Assembly (NCBI RefSeq): GCF_052119585.1
Contig: NZ_JBGQOJ010000005.1
Coordinates: 124,001-188,000 of the forward strand
Direction of reading: 5' to 3'
Source: JBGQOJ01 sp052119585
GTDB taxonomy: Bacteria > Pseudomonadota > Alphaproteobacteria > Rhodobacterales > Rhodobacteraceae
Length of the DNA stretch: 64,000 bases
The notes below the pieces were generated by a model. It saw nothing but the letters and a program-made list of their open reading frames with translations, had not been told where the DNA came from and searched no databases. Both the position numbers and the translations under genes were made by a program. Numbering within the stretch: position 1 is the stretch's first letter; each line of letters opens with the position of its first letter. Of this stretch, positions 51,525-60,128 are shown in pieces.

Positions 51525-51950
51525 CTATGTCCACAGATCCCTGAGCGACTTGCGCAGGGCGTTTGCCACCTGATTTATCTCGCCGGCAGACACCTTGCGC
51601 CGCAAAAGGTCGAATACGGCCACCACGCCCTCTTCAACCTCCTCCGGGGTGCGGTCGGGGAACCTGGCGGCGACGCGGTCGATGAAATCGGCCTTGCCAC
51701 GGGGGTGGACAGGAGTTTTGGCGGGATTCCAACCCTCGAAGTAGATCCCGCGGACCAACAGGGGCAATTGCGCGGACAGGTCCGCCGCCTCGTCGCTGGG
51801 CAGGTAATCCCGCAGGGCGTGAAGGGTTTCGCGCAGCAACTGGTAGGCGCGCGCGGTATCGACCCAGTCCAGATCCTCGCAAAGCAGGTTCAGCCACTCC
51901 GCGACTACCTGCGGGGCGTGGTCCAGTGTCGAGATGCCGGTGATTTTCAT
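51525..51950 (-). CDS. DUF2267 family protein
   Basis: 141-residue soluble helical protein: RAYQLLRETLHALRDYLPSDEAADLSAQLPLLVRGIYFEGW (in pieces) is the family core. Function unknown; members occur in stress-related gene groups. The ATG at 51950 is 62 bases from FNR box 12. First gene of the five-gene leftward unit DUF2267 - site-2 protease - ATPase - permease - adaptor. Confidence 0.85.
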   Translation of the reverse strand: MKITGISTLDHAPQVVAEWLNLLCEDLDWVDTARAYQLLRETLHALRDYLPSDEAADLSAQLPLLVRGIYFEGWNPAKTPVHPRGKADFIDRVAARFPDRTPEEVEEGVVAVFDLLRRKVSAGEINQVANALRKSLRDLWT

Positions 51951-52012
51951 TCTGATATCCTTTGGTTCGGAACGGGTTGACGCCACAATGACCCAGAACC
52001 GCCGTCGCCGCG

Positions 52013-52026
52013 TTGACCGTCGTCAA
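52013..52026. promoter_or_regulatory. FNR-type box 12
   Basis: TTGACCGTCGTCAA, exact FNR match, nearly equidistant from the two divergent starts (62 and 58 bases). The rightmost box of the island. Confidence 0.75.
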
Positions 52027-52084
52027 TTCATTTCGCGGGCAGGGGCGTAGCATGGGGTTTTGATCGACACCAAAGGAGCCTTCC

Positions 52085-53251
52085 ATGTCACGCCTTGCCC
52101 TGTTGCTGATCGCCTGCCTTGCGATGGCGGGTTTCGCCCGCGCCGAAGTCACCAGCCGCATGATGGGCGGCGACCTTTATCTGTCGGGCACCGGGTCCAG
52201 CGGCAATCTGAGCGCCTCGCGGGATGTCTTTGCGGCGGGGCCATCGTTGAGCTTGCGCGGGCAGGTGGCGGGGGTGACCCATGCGGCCGGTTTCGATGTC
52301 GAGGTTGACGGGGCCTCGGCGGGCAGCATCTACGCCGTGGGGGCCACCGTGGCCATCCGCGCCACGACAGGGCACGACCTGTCCGCCATGGCCTTTTCCC
52401 TGCGCACGCTGCCCTCTGCCGTGACACAGGGCAATGCGCGGCTGGCCGGGGGCATGGTGACCATCGAAGGGCCGGTGACCGGCAGCCTTGGTGTCTCTGG
52501 CGGCGAGGTGGTGTTGGATAGCGCGATCGGGGGCGATGTCTGGATCATCGCCGAAAAGGTCAGCTTTGGCCCGCAGGCGCGTATCGGCGGGACGCTGACC
52601 TATTCCGCCCCGGCAGAGATCAGCATCCCCGAGGGCGTGATCCCGACCGACCGCGTGCGGTTCACAAAGCTGGAGCGGTCGGAAATGCTGCGCGACATGC
52701 GGACGGCGATGAGGGACCGCGACTATCCGGTCCTGCCCGCCTTTATGACCCTGTTCGCCATGGCGCTGGTGACGCTGGCGTTTCTGGTGGCGCTGGGCGC
52801 GGTTCTTCTGGCGTTCTTTGCGTCGCGGGTAGAGCATCTGCGCACCGTCGCCGTGGCGCGGCCCGGTTTTACCATTCTGATGGGGTTCCTCGGGCTGGCG
52901 ACGGTGCTGGGCAGCGTTCCAGTCAGCGCCATGACCCTGATCGGCATTCCGCTGGTGCCGGTCGCGGTGCTGTTTTGCGTTGTCGTCTGGACGCTGGGCT
53001 ATCTGATGGGGGTCTATGTGCTGGCTCTGCGGTTCTGGCAGGGCATGGGCGGGGACAAGGCACCGGGCACGGCGGTGCGGGTGGCGGTGCTGGCTGCAGG
53101 GCTGCTTGTGATGACCGTCCTGAACTTTATCCCGTTTCTGGGCTGGTTCGCGAATATGGTGCTGGTGCTGCTTGGCATAGGGGCAATGGCGACCGCGATT
53201 ACCCTGTTTCTGGCGGCGCGTGCGAGGCCGGATGCGGGGGCGGCCAAATAA
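52085..53251 (+). CDS. Membrane protein with bactofilin-like repeat domain
   Basis: 388-residue protein: signal peptide MSRLALLLIACLAMAGFARAE, then a repetitive beta domain with short turns of the type GxVxGxVxxxGGxVxL (about residues 25-180), like bactofilins but extracytoplasmic, and then about four membrane segments (from residue 215). I do not recognise a named family. It may scaffold the envelope. It is FNR-controlled from box 12. Confidence 0.78.
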   Translation: MSRLALLLIACLAMAGFARAEVTSRMMGGDLYLSGTGSSGNLSASRDVFAAGPSLSLRGQVAGVTHAAGFDVEVDGASAGSIYAVGATVAIRATTGHDLSAMAFSLRTLPSAVTQGNARLAGGMVTIEGPVTGSLGVSGGEVVLDSAIGGDVWIIAEKVSFGPQARIGGTLTYSAPAEISIPEGVIPTDRVRFTKLERSEMLRDMRTAMRDRDYPVLPAFMTLFAMALVTLAFLVALGAVLLAFFASRVEHLRTVAVARPGFTILMGFLGLATVLGSVPVSAMTLIGIPLVPVAVLFCVVVWTLGYLMGVYVLALRFWQGMGGDKAPGTAVRVAVLAAGLLVMTVLNFIPFLGWFANMVLVLLGIGAMATAITLFLAARARPDAGAAK

Positions 53252-53507
53252 GGGGCAGGCCTGCCTTTCGGTCCGGATTGGCCGTTTCAGAACCGCCGGA
53301 TCAAAAACAGGATGGAATGACGGCCAAAACCGAATAGGGTGCATGTGACTGTGCGCCTGCCTGACTGACTGTAACCATGTCTGTGTTTCCCGGATCTTTG
53401 ATCCACCTCCCGTGTGCAAGGATCAGCCGATGGCCGGATGATCCCTTTTCAATCGGCAGGATGCAGGTCATTGCTTGGAACAAGATAGTTGGTAGAGGCG
53501 GAACACC

Positions 53508-53843
53508 ATGACGGACACATCCAAGAACGGGCCATCCCTGATCTCTGACGATATGATTATCGACGGAAACGTGATCTGCACCGGCACGCTTTTGATTCAT
53601 GGCAACGTGAAGGGCAATGTCACGGCGCACAGCCTTGGCGTGTCTCAGGACGGGCACATCAAGGGCACGATCAAGGCCGACAGTGCCGAACTGATGGGGG
53701 TGCAGCAGGGCAACGTCACCTGCAAGCGTCTGTCGATCGTGGCGGGGGCAAAGATCACCGGTAATATCGCCTGCGAGAACCTTGTGGTCGAGAACGGCGC
53801 TGATATCACCGGCAAGATGAGCGTGACCGGCGCCAAGACCTGA
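53508..53843 (+). CDS. Bactofilin (polymer-forming protein)
   Basis: 111-residue bactofilin: a short N-terminal tail and a right-handed beta-helix core from about residue 15, with repeats such as CTGTLLIHGNVKGNVTAHSL and LSIVAGAKITGNIACENL. Bactofilins polymerise without nucleotide into scaffolds that organise envelope growth. No FNR box is seen in front. The product resembles the N-terminal half of the neighbouring membrane protein in fold. Confidence 0.9.
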   Translation: MTDTSKNGPSLISDDMIIDGNVICTGTLLIHGNVKGNVTAHSLGVSQDGHIKGTIKADSAELMGVQQGNVTCKRLSIVAGAKITGNIACENLVVENGADITGKMSVTGAKT

Positions 53844-54020
53844 GGCGGGCGGGGGGCGGGCGTCCGCAAGAATCCGCCAAGCGCGGCATCCCGCCTGTTC
53901 ATCTGGCGCCATGTGGACTAGTCACGGCAAGAGTGCGCCCGCAGCGCCACCGCGTGTCTGGTTCGGCGCGGGGGGCATTGCGGTGATGACGTGCGCAAGA
54001 CATCAGAGGTAATACGCCCC

Positions 54021-54347
54021 ATGCAGGTTCTTATCAGCAAAGCCGCCCTTCTGGGCGTGCCGAAAAGACTTAACTGGGGCAAGCTTAGCCTTGGGGACGA
54101 TGTGAAACTGGTGGTTGGCGACAACGATCAGGTCACGGCCTACGCCAGCCTGCCCTACAAGGCCTTCGGCATCTTCCACAAAACCCGCGATATCAAGATT
54201 GGGCATCTGGGACCGACAAGTCAGGCGCTGCTGCTGTCGGGCCTGAAAAAGGAACGCATGTTCCGGGTGCGGATCATTGATATCCAGCTGCCGCACCATG
54301 GAAACGAGGACATAAAGCCCTCGGTCTGGATTTCGGTCTGGGGATGA
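54021..54347 (+). CDS. Hypothetical protein, HIRAN-like
   Basis: 108-residue protein with KLSLGDDVKLVVG, AYASLPYKAFGIF and IKIGHLGPTSQALLLSG, a pattern like HIRAN domains (beta barrel that binds DNA 3' ends or stalled forks). The match is by pattern only. The ATG at 54021 is preferred; a GTG at 53991 is in frame. Close to the small membrane protein gene downstream. Confidence 0.55.
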   Translation: MQVLISKAALLGVPKRLNWGKLSLGDDVKLVVGDNDQVTAYASLPYKAFGIFHKTRDIKIGHLGPTSQALLLSGLKKERMFRVRIIDIQLPHHGNEDIKPSVWISVWG

Positions 54348-54445
54348 TCGCGGGCAGCGGCCCCCGGTGGACCGCGCCCGATGGATGTGCAAGACATGTC
54401 CCCAGAGGGTGGCGAAACGCCGCCGCAAGATGCGGAGAGTGCGCG

Positions 54446-54580
54446 ATGATCCGAAAATACCTTGGCCCGCATATCGAACGGTTTATGGCCGCCAAACCTG
54501 TGCAACCCTTCCTGTTCGCGCTGGGCGTCGTCATGATCCTTGGCGGTGCGCTTTACACGGTGTCGTCGATCTTTTTCTAG
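54446..54580 (+). CDS. 44-residue single-pass membrane protein
   Basis: Small protein MIRKYLGPHIERFM... with one C-terminal membrane segment (PFLFALGVVMILGGALYTV). GGAGAG precedes the ATG. No family recognised. It is likely real because of the clear amphiphilic-then-hydrophobic design and the ribosome site, but could be non-coding. Confidence 0.5.
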   Translation: MIRKYLGPHIERFMAAKPVQPFLFALGVVMILGGALYTVSSIFF

Positions 54581-54779
54581 GCGATTGCGGGGGAAACATT
54601 CCAGATGCGGGGCTTTCGGGCAACTGTCTGGGGCAGGTCCGGGGGGGCAAAGCCATCATGCGGGCCGGGCGCGAGCTGCCCAGGGCTTTGAAAGACGGGC
54701 AAAGCGCGTTTTTGGGGTGTTGAAACGGATGGACTTGGGGCATCTTCATTTTTGAAGACCCTATGTGGTGGAACCCTGA

Positions 54780-55442
54780 TTGTCCGAAGAGATTCAACGT
54801 GCTGAGGTTATTGACTGGTGGGAGGCCGAGCGTGCACGCATCTATGACGCTTGCCTCGCAGCCAGGGAGACCTTCAAGACCCGTGCATCTGCCGCTGCTG
54901 CCGATCTTTCGATGAAGGATTTGCTGATGCCAAGCGCCACAGCGCGCACTGCGATCGAGCGGCAGATCCAGTCTGACGTCAACATGTTGAACCGGCGACT
55001 GGCCGCATCCCTTCAATCGTCATTCGAGGCCTCTGTAATGCGCGTCGAAGGCAATGCCGCGTTCGACGGCGCCACCCTGTCCGAGATGGCAGCACTTGCA
55101 GGCAGCGGGGCATTGGCGCTTGGCACTTTGGGGCTTGTCGCGACGGCGACCAGCTTTGCGACGACGACCGCGACGTTCATGTTCTTTGTTCCAGTCACAA
55201 CGGTCTCATGGCCGCTCTTTGCCGTAGTGGGAGCAAGTGCTGTCGCTGCGGCGTATTTTTTTGTTCCAGCCCGTGAGGGCGCGGAGAAACTGATCAGAGA
55301 TCGGTTCCTGACGCATTTGGACACCATGCTGGAACGGTTATTGACAGACCCGGACGGCAATTCGAAATCTTCATCCTCGTGGTCGACCTTCAGGTCGCAG
55401 ATCGACCAGACCGCACAGCTTCGACTGAAAGGTCTCTCATGA
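54780..55442 (+). CDS. Unknown membrane protein, first of a two-gene module
   Basis: 220-residue protein with a helical N-terminal half (residues 1-100), a hydrophobic hairpin (about 105-165: SGALALGTLGLVATATSF and VTTVSWPLFAVVGASAVAAAYFFV) and a charged, serine-rich tail. The start appears to be TTG at 54780 after GGTGG. No family recognised; the layout recalls helical membrane-inserting proteins. The stop overlaps the next gene's ATG (ATGA). The region looks lower in GC than its surroundings. Confidence 0.7.
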   Translation: MSEEIQRAEVIDWWEAERARIYDACLAARETFKTRASAAAADLSMKDLLMPSATARTAIERQIQSDVNMLNRRLAASLQSSFEASVMRVEGNAAFDGATLSEMAALAGSGALALGTLGLVATATSFATTTATFMFFVPVTTVSWPLFAVVGASAVAAAYFFVPAREGAEKLIRDRFLTHLDTMLERLLTDPDGNSKSSSSWSTFRSQIDQTAQLRLKGLS

Positions 55443-56416
55443 TTGCCTCGGCCATACCATTCATCGTTCCCGCCAATTTTCAGGCCGCACTTTCGATTGG
55501 CAACGTCGTGCGGTATGGCTCCATCCTCAAGGACAGCTCGACCGGACGGATCGTCGCGCACCTGCAAGAAACCGGGATGCTGCAAAAAGTATTTCAATCC
55601 GGTCTTCCCTTCAATCCACTCGATCCCATCGGGGCCGTGACCGGTTTGATCGGCGTGGTTCAGAATGAGCAGATCAAAAGACGGATAGACGTCATGCAGT
55701 CGATGCTTGGCGGCATGCAGACGCTTCAGGTCGCGTCGCTGGTGTCTTCTGTCGTGGGGATCGGGGTCACTGTGGCCAGCACTGCGATCATTTTGCATCG
55801 CCTGAAGGCAGTTGATGCCGGGTTGGCCACGATTGAAGGTAAGATCAACGCGCTTCCCGCTCAGTGGCGCGACCTTGATCTGCACAAAACGCTGACGCGC
55901 GTCGAGACGCAGCTTGAACGCCTTCAGGAAATTTCGGCTAGACAGGATCCTCGCCCGGTCGTGCAAAAGGCAGAAGAAGCATTGCACGAGGGATTCAATA
56001 TTCTGCATGCCGGTGTCAAACAGTTGGTTGCAGAGGTGACCATTGACGAACGCATGTTGCAAAGCCTGCTGGCAGGATTGGCGCTTTGCGGGGGGGCGCA
56101 GATTAAGTCCTTGTTCTGGCTGGATGAGAAAGAAGCGGCGCGGGAGCGCTCGCGGCGCCAGGTCGACAAGCTTCAGGAACTGGCATTTCTGATGCCGCGC
56201 GACGTCCTTTCCACGCGCCTGCAAGGCGGAGCAGATGCTGCCCGTCAAATTTCACAAGACGCTTCGGAAATTCGCCTGAGGATCGCATCGCAACCCGCCC
56301 TGAGCGAGGTGTTGATCCAGATGGGCGTAAATGGTCGCACGTATCTTGAGCGGGTCGAGCAGGAGGAGGAACAGCCGCTGCTGGTTTTGCCAGTCCCGCA
56401 AGCTGCCATCGCGTGA
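55439..56416 (+). CDS. Unknown membrane/coiled-coil protein, second of a two-gene module
   Basis: 325-residue protein. A hydrophobic pair lies near residues 95-125 (TLQVASLVSSVVGIGVTVASTAIIL), then a coiled coil (about 125-175, LKAVDAGLATIEGKI and LTRVETQLERLQEI) and a mostly helical C-terminus. I do not recognise a family. The fixed ATGA overlap shows that the two proteins are made together. Two-component helical pore formers or a defence module are possible, but there is no motif to prove either. Confidence 0.7.
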   Translation: MIASAIPFIVPANFQAALSIGNVVRYGSILKDSSTGRIVAHLQETGMLQKVFQSGLPFNPLDPIGAVTGLIGVVQNEQIKRRIDVMQSMLGGMQTLQVASLVSSVVGIGVTVASTAIILHRLKAVDAGLATIEGKINALPAQWRDLDLHKTLTRVETQLERLQEISARQDPRPVVQKAEEALHEGFNILHAGVKQLVAEVTIDERMLQSLLAGLALCGGAQIKSLFWLDEKEAARERSRRQVDKLQELAFLMPRDVLSTRLQGGADAARQISQDASEIRLRIASQPALSEVLIQMGVNGRTYLERVEQEEEQPLLVLPVPQAAIA

Positions 56417-57505
56417 AGGGATTGCATCGGTGGCATGAGACTTTGCGACTCGAAAAGACACTTTGTGCGCAATAGCTCCGGTCAAGTTAAACCAACGTGT
56501 CACACTCACGTATGTGGTTAGAAAAGCGGCGTGAGGCAAGTATTGCGGCACTTCCGGGTGGAGTGCCCCCATCAGGTGGTCCAGTTTGAATGTTAATGCA
56601 TGGTCGGCCTTTGGTCTGCCGGAACGATGCTTTCTGGCGCTGGCGGGCGGTCGCCCAAGGCACTATGTGGCCGACCGTAGTGTCGTGGCGCCTCCCTCTT
56701 TCGATCAGGATCCGGGCTTCGCGCAATGTGTCGAAAATCTCGCCGTTCAGCGGTTCATCCATTGCCCGGCAGTGGTTTGCCTTGCAAGCCACAAGAGGGT
56801 CGGAAACGGGCATTGAAGCTCTCGCAATAGCCATTCTCCCACGCGAAGGGCGGGCAGATTGTGACGGGCGCACGGGTCATATCCATCTCAAGACGGGACG
56901 GAAGCTGGCGCGTGGGTCGACCATATTGCGGCATTGGCAGGCGTGGCGCCTGTCGGGCTTCGTGCGCTGCGCCGGTCTGCCGCTTTGATCCCCGCGCCCG
57001 CTGAAGAGGACGAGGTCGAGCCGCACGATGTCTGGGCCGATGACATGGTCGTTGCGGAAGGGCCGCACCGGTATGAACAGAGGCCGTCACCGTGCCTGTG
57101 ACGCGGGTCGAACATTCGCCGGCGGGACTGCGCAGCTTTGTGGCGGACCGGACGCCTGTGGCCGGGTTTGCCCCCGTTGCCTAAGGCTTCTTCTGGCTGG
57201 CGGGGAAGGCGGTTATGGCATGCAGACCGCGCCCGCCTTGTCACAATTGGCAGCCTATCTGTGCCTGGGGCGGACACCGCCTTTGCACCGCGCTGTCATC
57301 AAAGCGTTTGCCGCAGGGCGGGGGTAATTCACCCTTGAAAAGGACTGGAAAAAAAGGGGGCGCCTGATCGTTTCGAAATTGTTAGTGGTTTTAGACCGCC
57401 CTGTGTATGCTTCAATTTATGACATGAGAATAGCCGTACGTGTAATGCGGAAAAGCGACCACCAAACGAGTTGCATACGGACTTGAGCCGCGAAGGGGCC
57501 ATGGC
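56417..57505. other. Gene-poor region with transposase remnants
   Basis: About 1.1 kb without an intact gene. Part of it (56580-56850) carries an IS3-type transposase relic on the minus strand; the rest (56850-57330) shows only short open frames, possibly more relics in other frames. It separates the unknown two-gene module from the amino acid operon. Confidence 0.6.
56580..56850 (-). pseudogene. IS3-family transposase C-terminal remnant
   Basis: Minus-strand reading gives FAWENGYCESFNARFR (about 56800-56847) and, after a frameshift, LNGEIFDTLREARILIERGRR (about 56685-56750). These are the conserved end of the IS3 orfB DDE integrase. Several other frame breaks follow and the N-terminal catalytic part is not recognisable. 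No terminal inverted repeats found by eye. It marks past mobile-element activity here. Confidence 0.75.
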
Positions 57506-58438
57506 ATGGTCCAGAGTGGCGCCAAGCAAATCAAACGGGGGACGGACATTCTGTCGACTAGACGCTGGGACGAGATTGCTCCCGTAGGGGGCAGGCCATT
57601 CATCAAGATGCAGGGGCTGGAAAATCACTTTGTGATCGTAGATGGCCGCGAGATCGGCTTCTTGCCCGATCCTGAGGACTCCGCCCGCATTTGCAACTTC
57701 GGAACCGGTGTCGGCGCTGACCAGCTTTTGATTATTCAGCCGCCGACCGGGCAGGGGGCAAAGGCGGGCGCCTATGCGTTCATGCGGATTATCAACATCG
57801 ACGGAAAAGACGCCGAGGCCTGCGGAAATGCCACGCGCTGTTTTGGCTGGTTGATGCTGGAGGAAACCGGACAGAACGAGATTATTCTGGAAACGGTTGT
57901 CGGACCGCTGCGCTGCCGACGCGTGGGGCATAAGATTGTCAGCGTTGAAATGGGCCGGATCACGACAGAATGGGATAGCATTCCGCTGGCCCGCCCTATG
58001 GACACATTGCATATGGGTGTGGAAAACGGGCCGTTGTCAGACGGAATTGCGCTGAATATCGGCAACCCGCATGTGGTTTATTTTGTGGATGATCTGGATG
58101 CTGTCGACATGGCGGCGGTTGCGCCCAAAATCCAGAATGACCCGATATTCCCGAACCAGGTCAATGTGGGGGCGGCGCAGATGGTGCGCGACGATTACAT
58201 CCGGTCAACCGTTTATGAGCGTCCGGGACTATTGACGACCGCATGTGGCAGTGGTGCCTGCGTCGCCGTGCGGGCGGCGCAATTGCGCGGATTGACCAAA
58301 CGAAACCGTGTCACGGTCGAGATGCCCGCAGGCGCGGTCGATATAGAGATCCACATCGACAATTCTGCCGTGCTGACAGGGCCGGTGGAGTTTTGTTTCA
58401 GCGGAACGCTGCCAGGACCAGAACGGAATATGGCATGA
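57506..58438 (+). CDS. DapF-like amino acid epimerase/racemase
   Basis: 310-residue protein of the diaminopimelate epimerase fold. Both catalytic cysteines are present, in ACGNATRC and in ACGSGAC, and IGNPHVVYFV lies between. The substrate-binding opening reads MQGLENHF in place of the usual MHGLGNDF. The stop overlaps the amino acid ABC ATPase gene (ATGA). The context suggests racemisation of an imported amino acid rather than lysine or wall synthesis; such DapF-like racemases are known (for example histidine racemases). The start is uncertain: 57506 or a later codon such as 57608. Confidence 0.8.
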   Translation: MVQSGAKQIKRGTDILSTRRWDEIAPVGGRPFIKMQGLENHFVIVDGREIGFLPDPEDSARICNFGTGVGADQLLIIQPPTGQGAKAGAYAFMRIINIDGKDAEACGNATRCFGWLMLEETGQNEIILETVVGPLRCRRVGHKIVSVEMGRITTEWDSIPLARPMDTLHMGVENGPLSDGIALNIGNPHVVYFVDDLDAVDMAAVAPKIQNDPIFPNQVNVGAAQMVRDDYIRSTVYERPGLLTTACGSGACVAVRAAQLRGLTKRNRVTVEMPAGAVDIEIHIDNSAVLTGPVEFCFSGTLPGPERNMA

Positions 58439-59187
58439 ACGACATCATGATAACCATCGATAAGGTTTGTAAAACATACCACGTGAAATCCCGTCCAGAG
58501 CCGGTGCGCGCATTGGACAATGTTACAAACCACATTGATCGCGGCGAGGTTGTCGTGATCATTGGCCCGTCGGGGTCCGGGAAATCGACGCTTTTGCGGT
58601 CTTTGAACGGGCTGCAGCAGATCGACAGCGGCACCATCATCATCGACGGTGTCAGCGTGACCGACAAGAAGACCAACCTGAACCTGCTTCGGTCGCAAGT
58701 CGGCATGGTTTTCCAGCATTTCAATTTGTACCAGCACAAAACCGCATTGGAAAACATCGTGATGCCGCAGACCGTGGTGCTAAAGCGCAGCCGCGCCGAG
58801 GCCGAGGCGATTGCCAATGATCTTTTGAACAAGGTCGGCATTCCCAACCTCGGCGGGAACTATCCTTCGATGTTATCCGGTGGACAGCAGCAACGTGTCG
58901 CGATTGCGCGGTCTTTGGCGATGAAGCCGAAAGTCATGCTGTTTGACGAGGCCACATCCGCGCTTGACCCCGAAACCGTCGGCGGTGTTCTGGAACTTAT
59001 GCGGGGTCTTGCCGCAGAGGGGATGACAATGGCCGTCGTAACGCACGAAATGGGTTTCGCGCGCGAAGCTGCGGACCGTGTGATTTTTATGGATGCCGGT
59101 GCCATCATCGAAGAAAACACCCCCGATCAGTTTTTCGACAACCCACAATCAGAACGAGCCCAGGATTTCCTACGACAAATCCTGTAA
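58435..59187 (+). CDS. Polar amino acid ABC importer ATPase
   Basis: 250-residue ATPase of the HisP/GlnQ type: Walker A GPSGSGKST, Q-loop MVFQHFNLYQHKT, signature LSGGQQQRV, Walker B MLFDEATSALDPE, then VTHEMGFAREAADRV. It powers import of a polar amino acid through the two permeases downstream. It begins at the epimerase stop (ATGA) and leads the operon ATPase - binding protein - permease - permease. Confidence 0.92.
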   Translation: MNDIMITIDKVCKTYHVKSRPEPVRALDNVTNHIDRGEVVVIIGPSGSGKSTLLRSLNGLQQIDSGTIIIDGVSVTDKKTNLNLLRSQVGMVFQHFNLYQHKTALENIVMPQTVVLKRSRAEAEAIANDLLNKVGIPNLGGNYPSMLSGGQQQRVAIARSLAMKPKVMLFDEATSALDPETVGGVLELMRGLAAEGMTMAVVTHEMGFAREAADRVIFMDAGAIIEENTPDQFFDNPQSERAQDFLRQIL

Positions 59188-59227
59188 CGGGCCGAAACAA
59201 CAAGAAACCACAACAATGGAGAGAAAA

Positions 59228-60028
59228 ATGCAAAAATATACTAGACTCGCAGTTGCAGCCGCCAGCGGTGCCTGGCTGGCCTTGATGGCGACGGCATCCT
59301 TTGCCGAATCTACGATGGAGAAAATCGTCAGAACCGGGCAGATGACCATTGCCGTTCAGACACAAGGGCCACCCGTCAGCTTTATCGACAAGGCCGGTGA
59401 AAGAACGGGTCTTGCCATCGAGCTTGCGCAATTGATGGCCGACGACATGGAAGTTGAACTGGTCGTTCAGGACTACGACTGGAAGGGCCTTATTCCCGCG
59501 CTTCTGTCCGGCAAAGCCGATTTCATTGCGGCGGATATGACCCCGACAGCCAAGCGCAGCATGCAGGTCGTCTTTACAGAGCCGGTTTTCTACTCGGAAA
59601 CCATTGCGTTCGCGATGAAAGACGCAGGATACAAATCCTGGAAAGATCTCAATGTCGCAGGCATCTCTGTGGGTGCGACCCAGGCCTCGTCATGGGCTGA
59701 TCTCGCGCGCAAGAAGATTTCGAACGCGGAACTGAAAGAGTTTTCCGGTGGCACCGCCCAAACGGTTCAGGCACTGACGTCCGGTCGCATCAACGCCGGT
59801 GTATCCGACAAGGCGACGATCGCCGCTTTCATGTCTTCCATCGACGGCCTCGTTGTTCTTGACGGCGATATCAGCCGCGAACCGCTTGGTTTTGCGGTGC
59901 GTCCTGACTCGATGCATCTGTTGTTCGCATTGGACAACTACATGCGCCTGATCCGTGCTGACGGGCGTCTGGATGAAAAGCTGGACTACTGGTGGAACAC
60001 CACCAGCTGGGAAGCGGATCACAAGTAA
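59228..60028 (+). CDS. Amino acid ABC importer binding protein
   Basis: 266-residue periplasmic binding protein type 2. Signal peptide (LAVAAASGAWLALMATASFA-E) and SBP_bac_3 blocks: MTIAVQTQGPPVSFID, GERTGLAIELAQLMADDM, GKADFIAADMTPTAKRS. GGAGAG before the ATG at 59228 chooses that start over 59216. The ligand is probably a polar amino acid or derivative; the arginine in TPTAKR pattern fits binding of an alpha-carboxylate. Confidence 0.9.
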   Translation: MQKYTRLAVAAASGAWLALMATASFAESTMEKIVRTGQMTIAVQTQGPPVSFIDKAGERTGLAIELAQLMADDMEVELVVQDYDWKGLIPALLSGKADFIAADMTPTAKRSMQVVFTEPVFYSETIAFAMKDAGYKSWKDLNVAGISVGATQASSWADLARKKISNAELKEFSGGTAQTVQALTSGRINAGVSDKATIAAFMSSIDGLVVLDGDISREPLGFAVRPDSMHLLFALDNYMRLIRADGRLDEKLDYWWNTTSWEADHK

Positions 60029-60128
60029 GATCCCGCCCGCCACTATGCGTTTCACGGCGGCGTACGCGCGGCCGTGATGCGGGCTGATAAATCGAAAATC
60101 ATCAATACTCAGGAAACCGGATGAGTTA

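Noticed and set aside
56586..57338. Several short plus-strand frames in the gene-poor region
   Set aside because: They are antisense to the transposase relic or carry no recognisable sequence; no ribosome sites.
57506..58438. Housekeeping dapF
   Set aside because: The overlap with an amino acid importer operon and the altered GLENH motif favour a catabolic racemase, although the housekeeping role cannot be excluded from this window alone.
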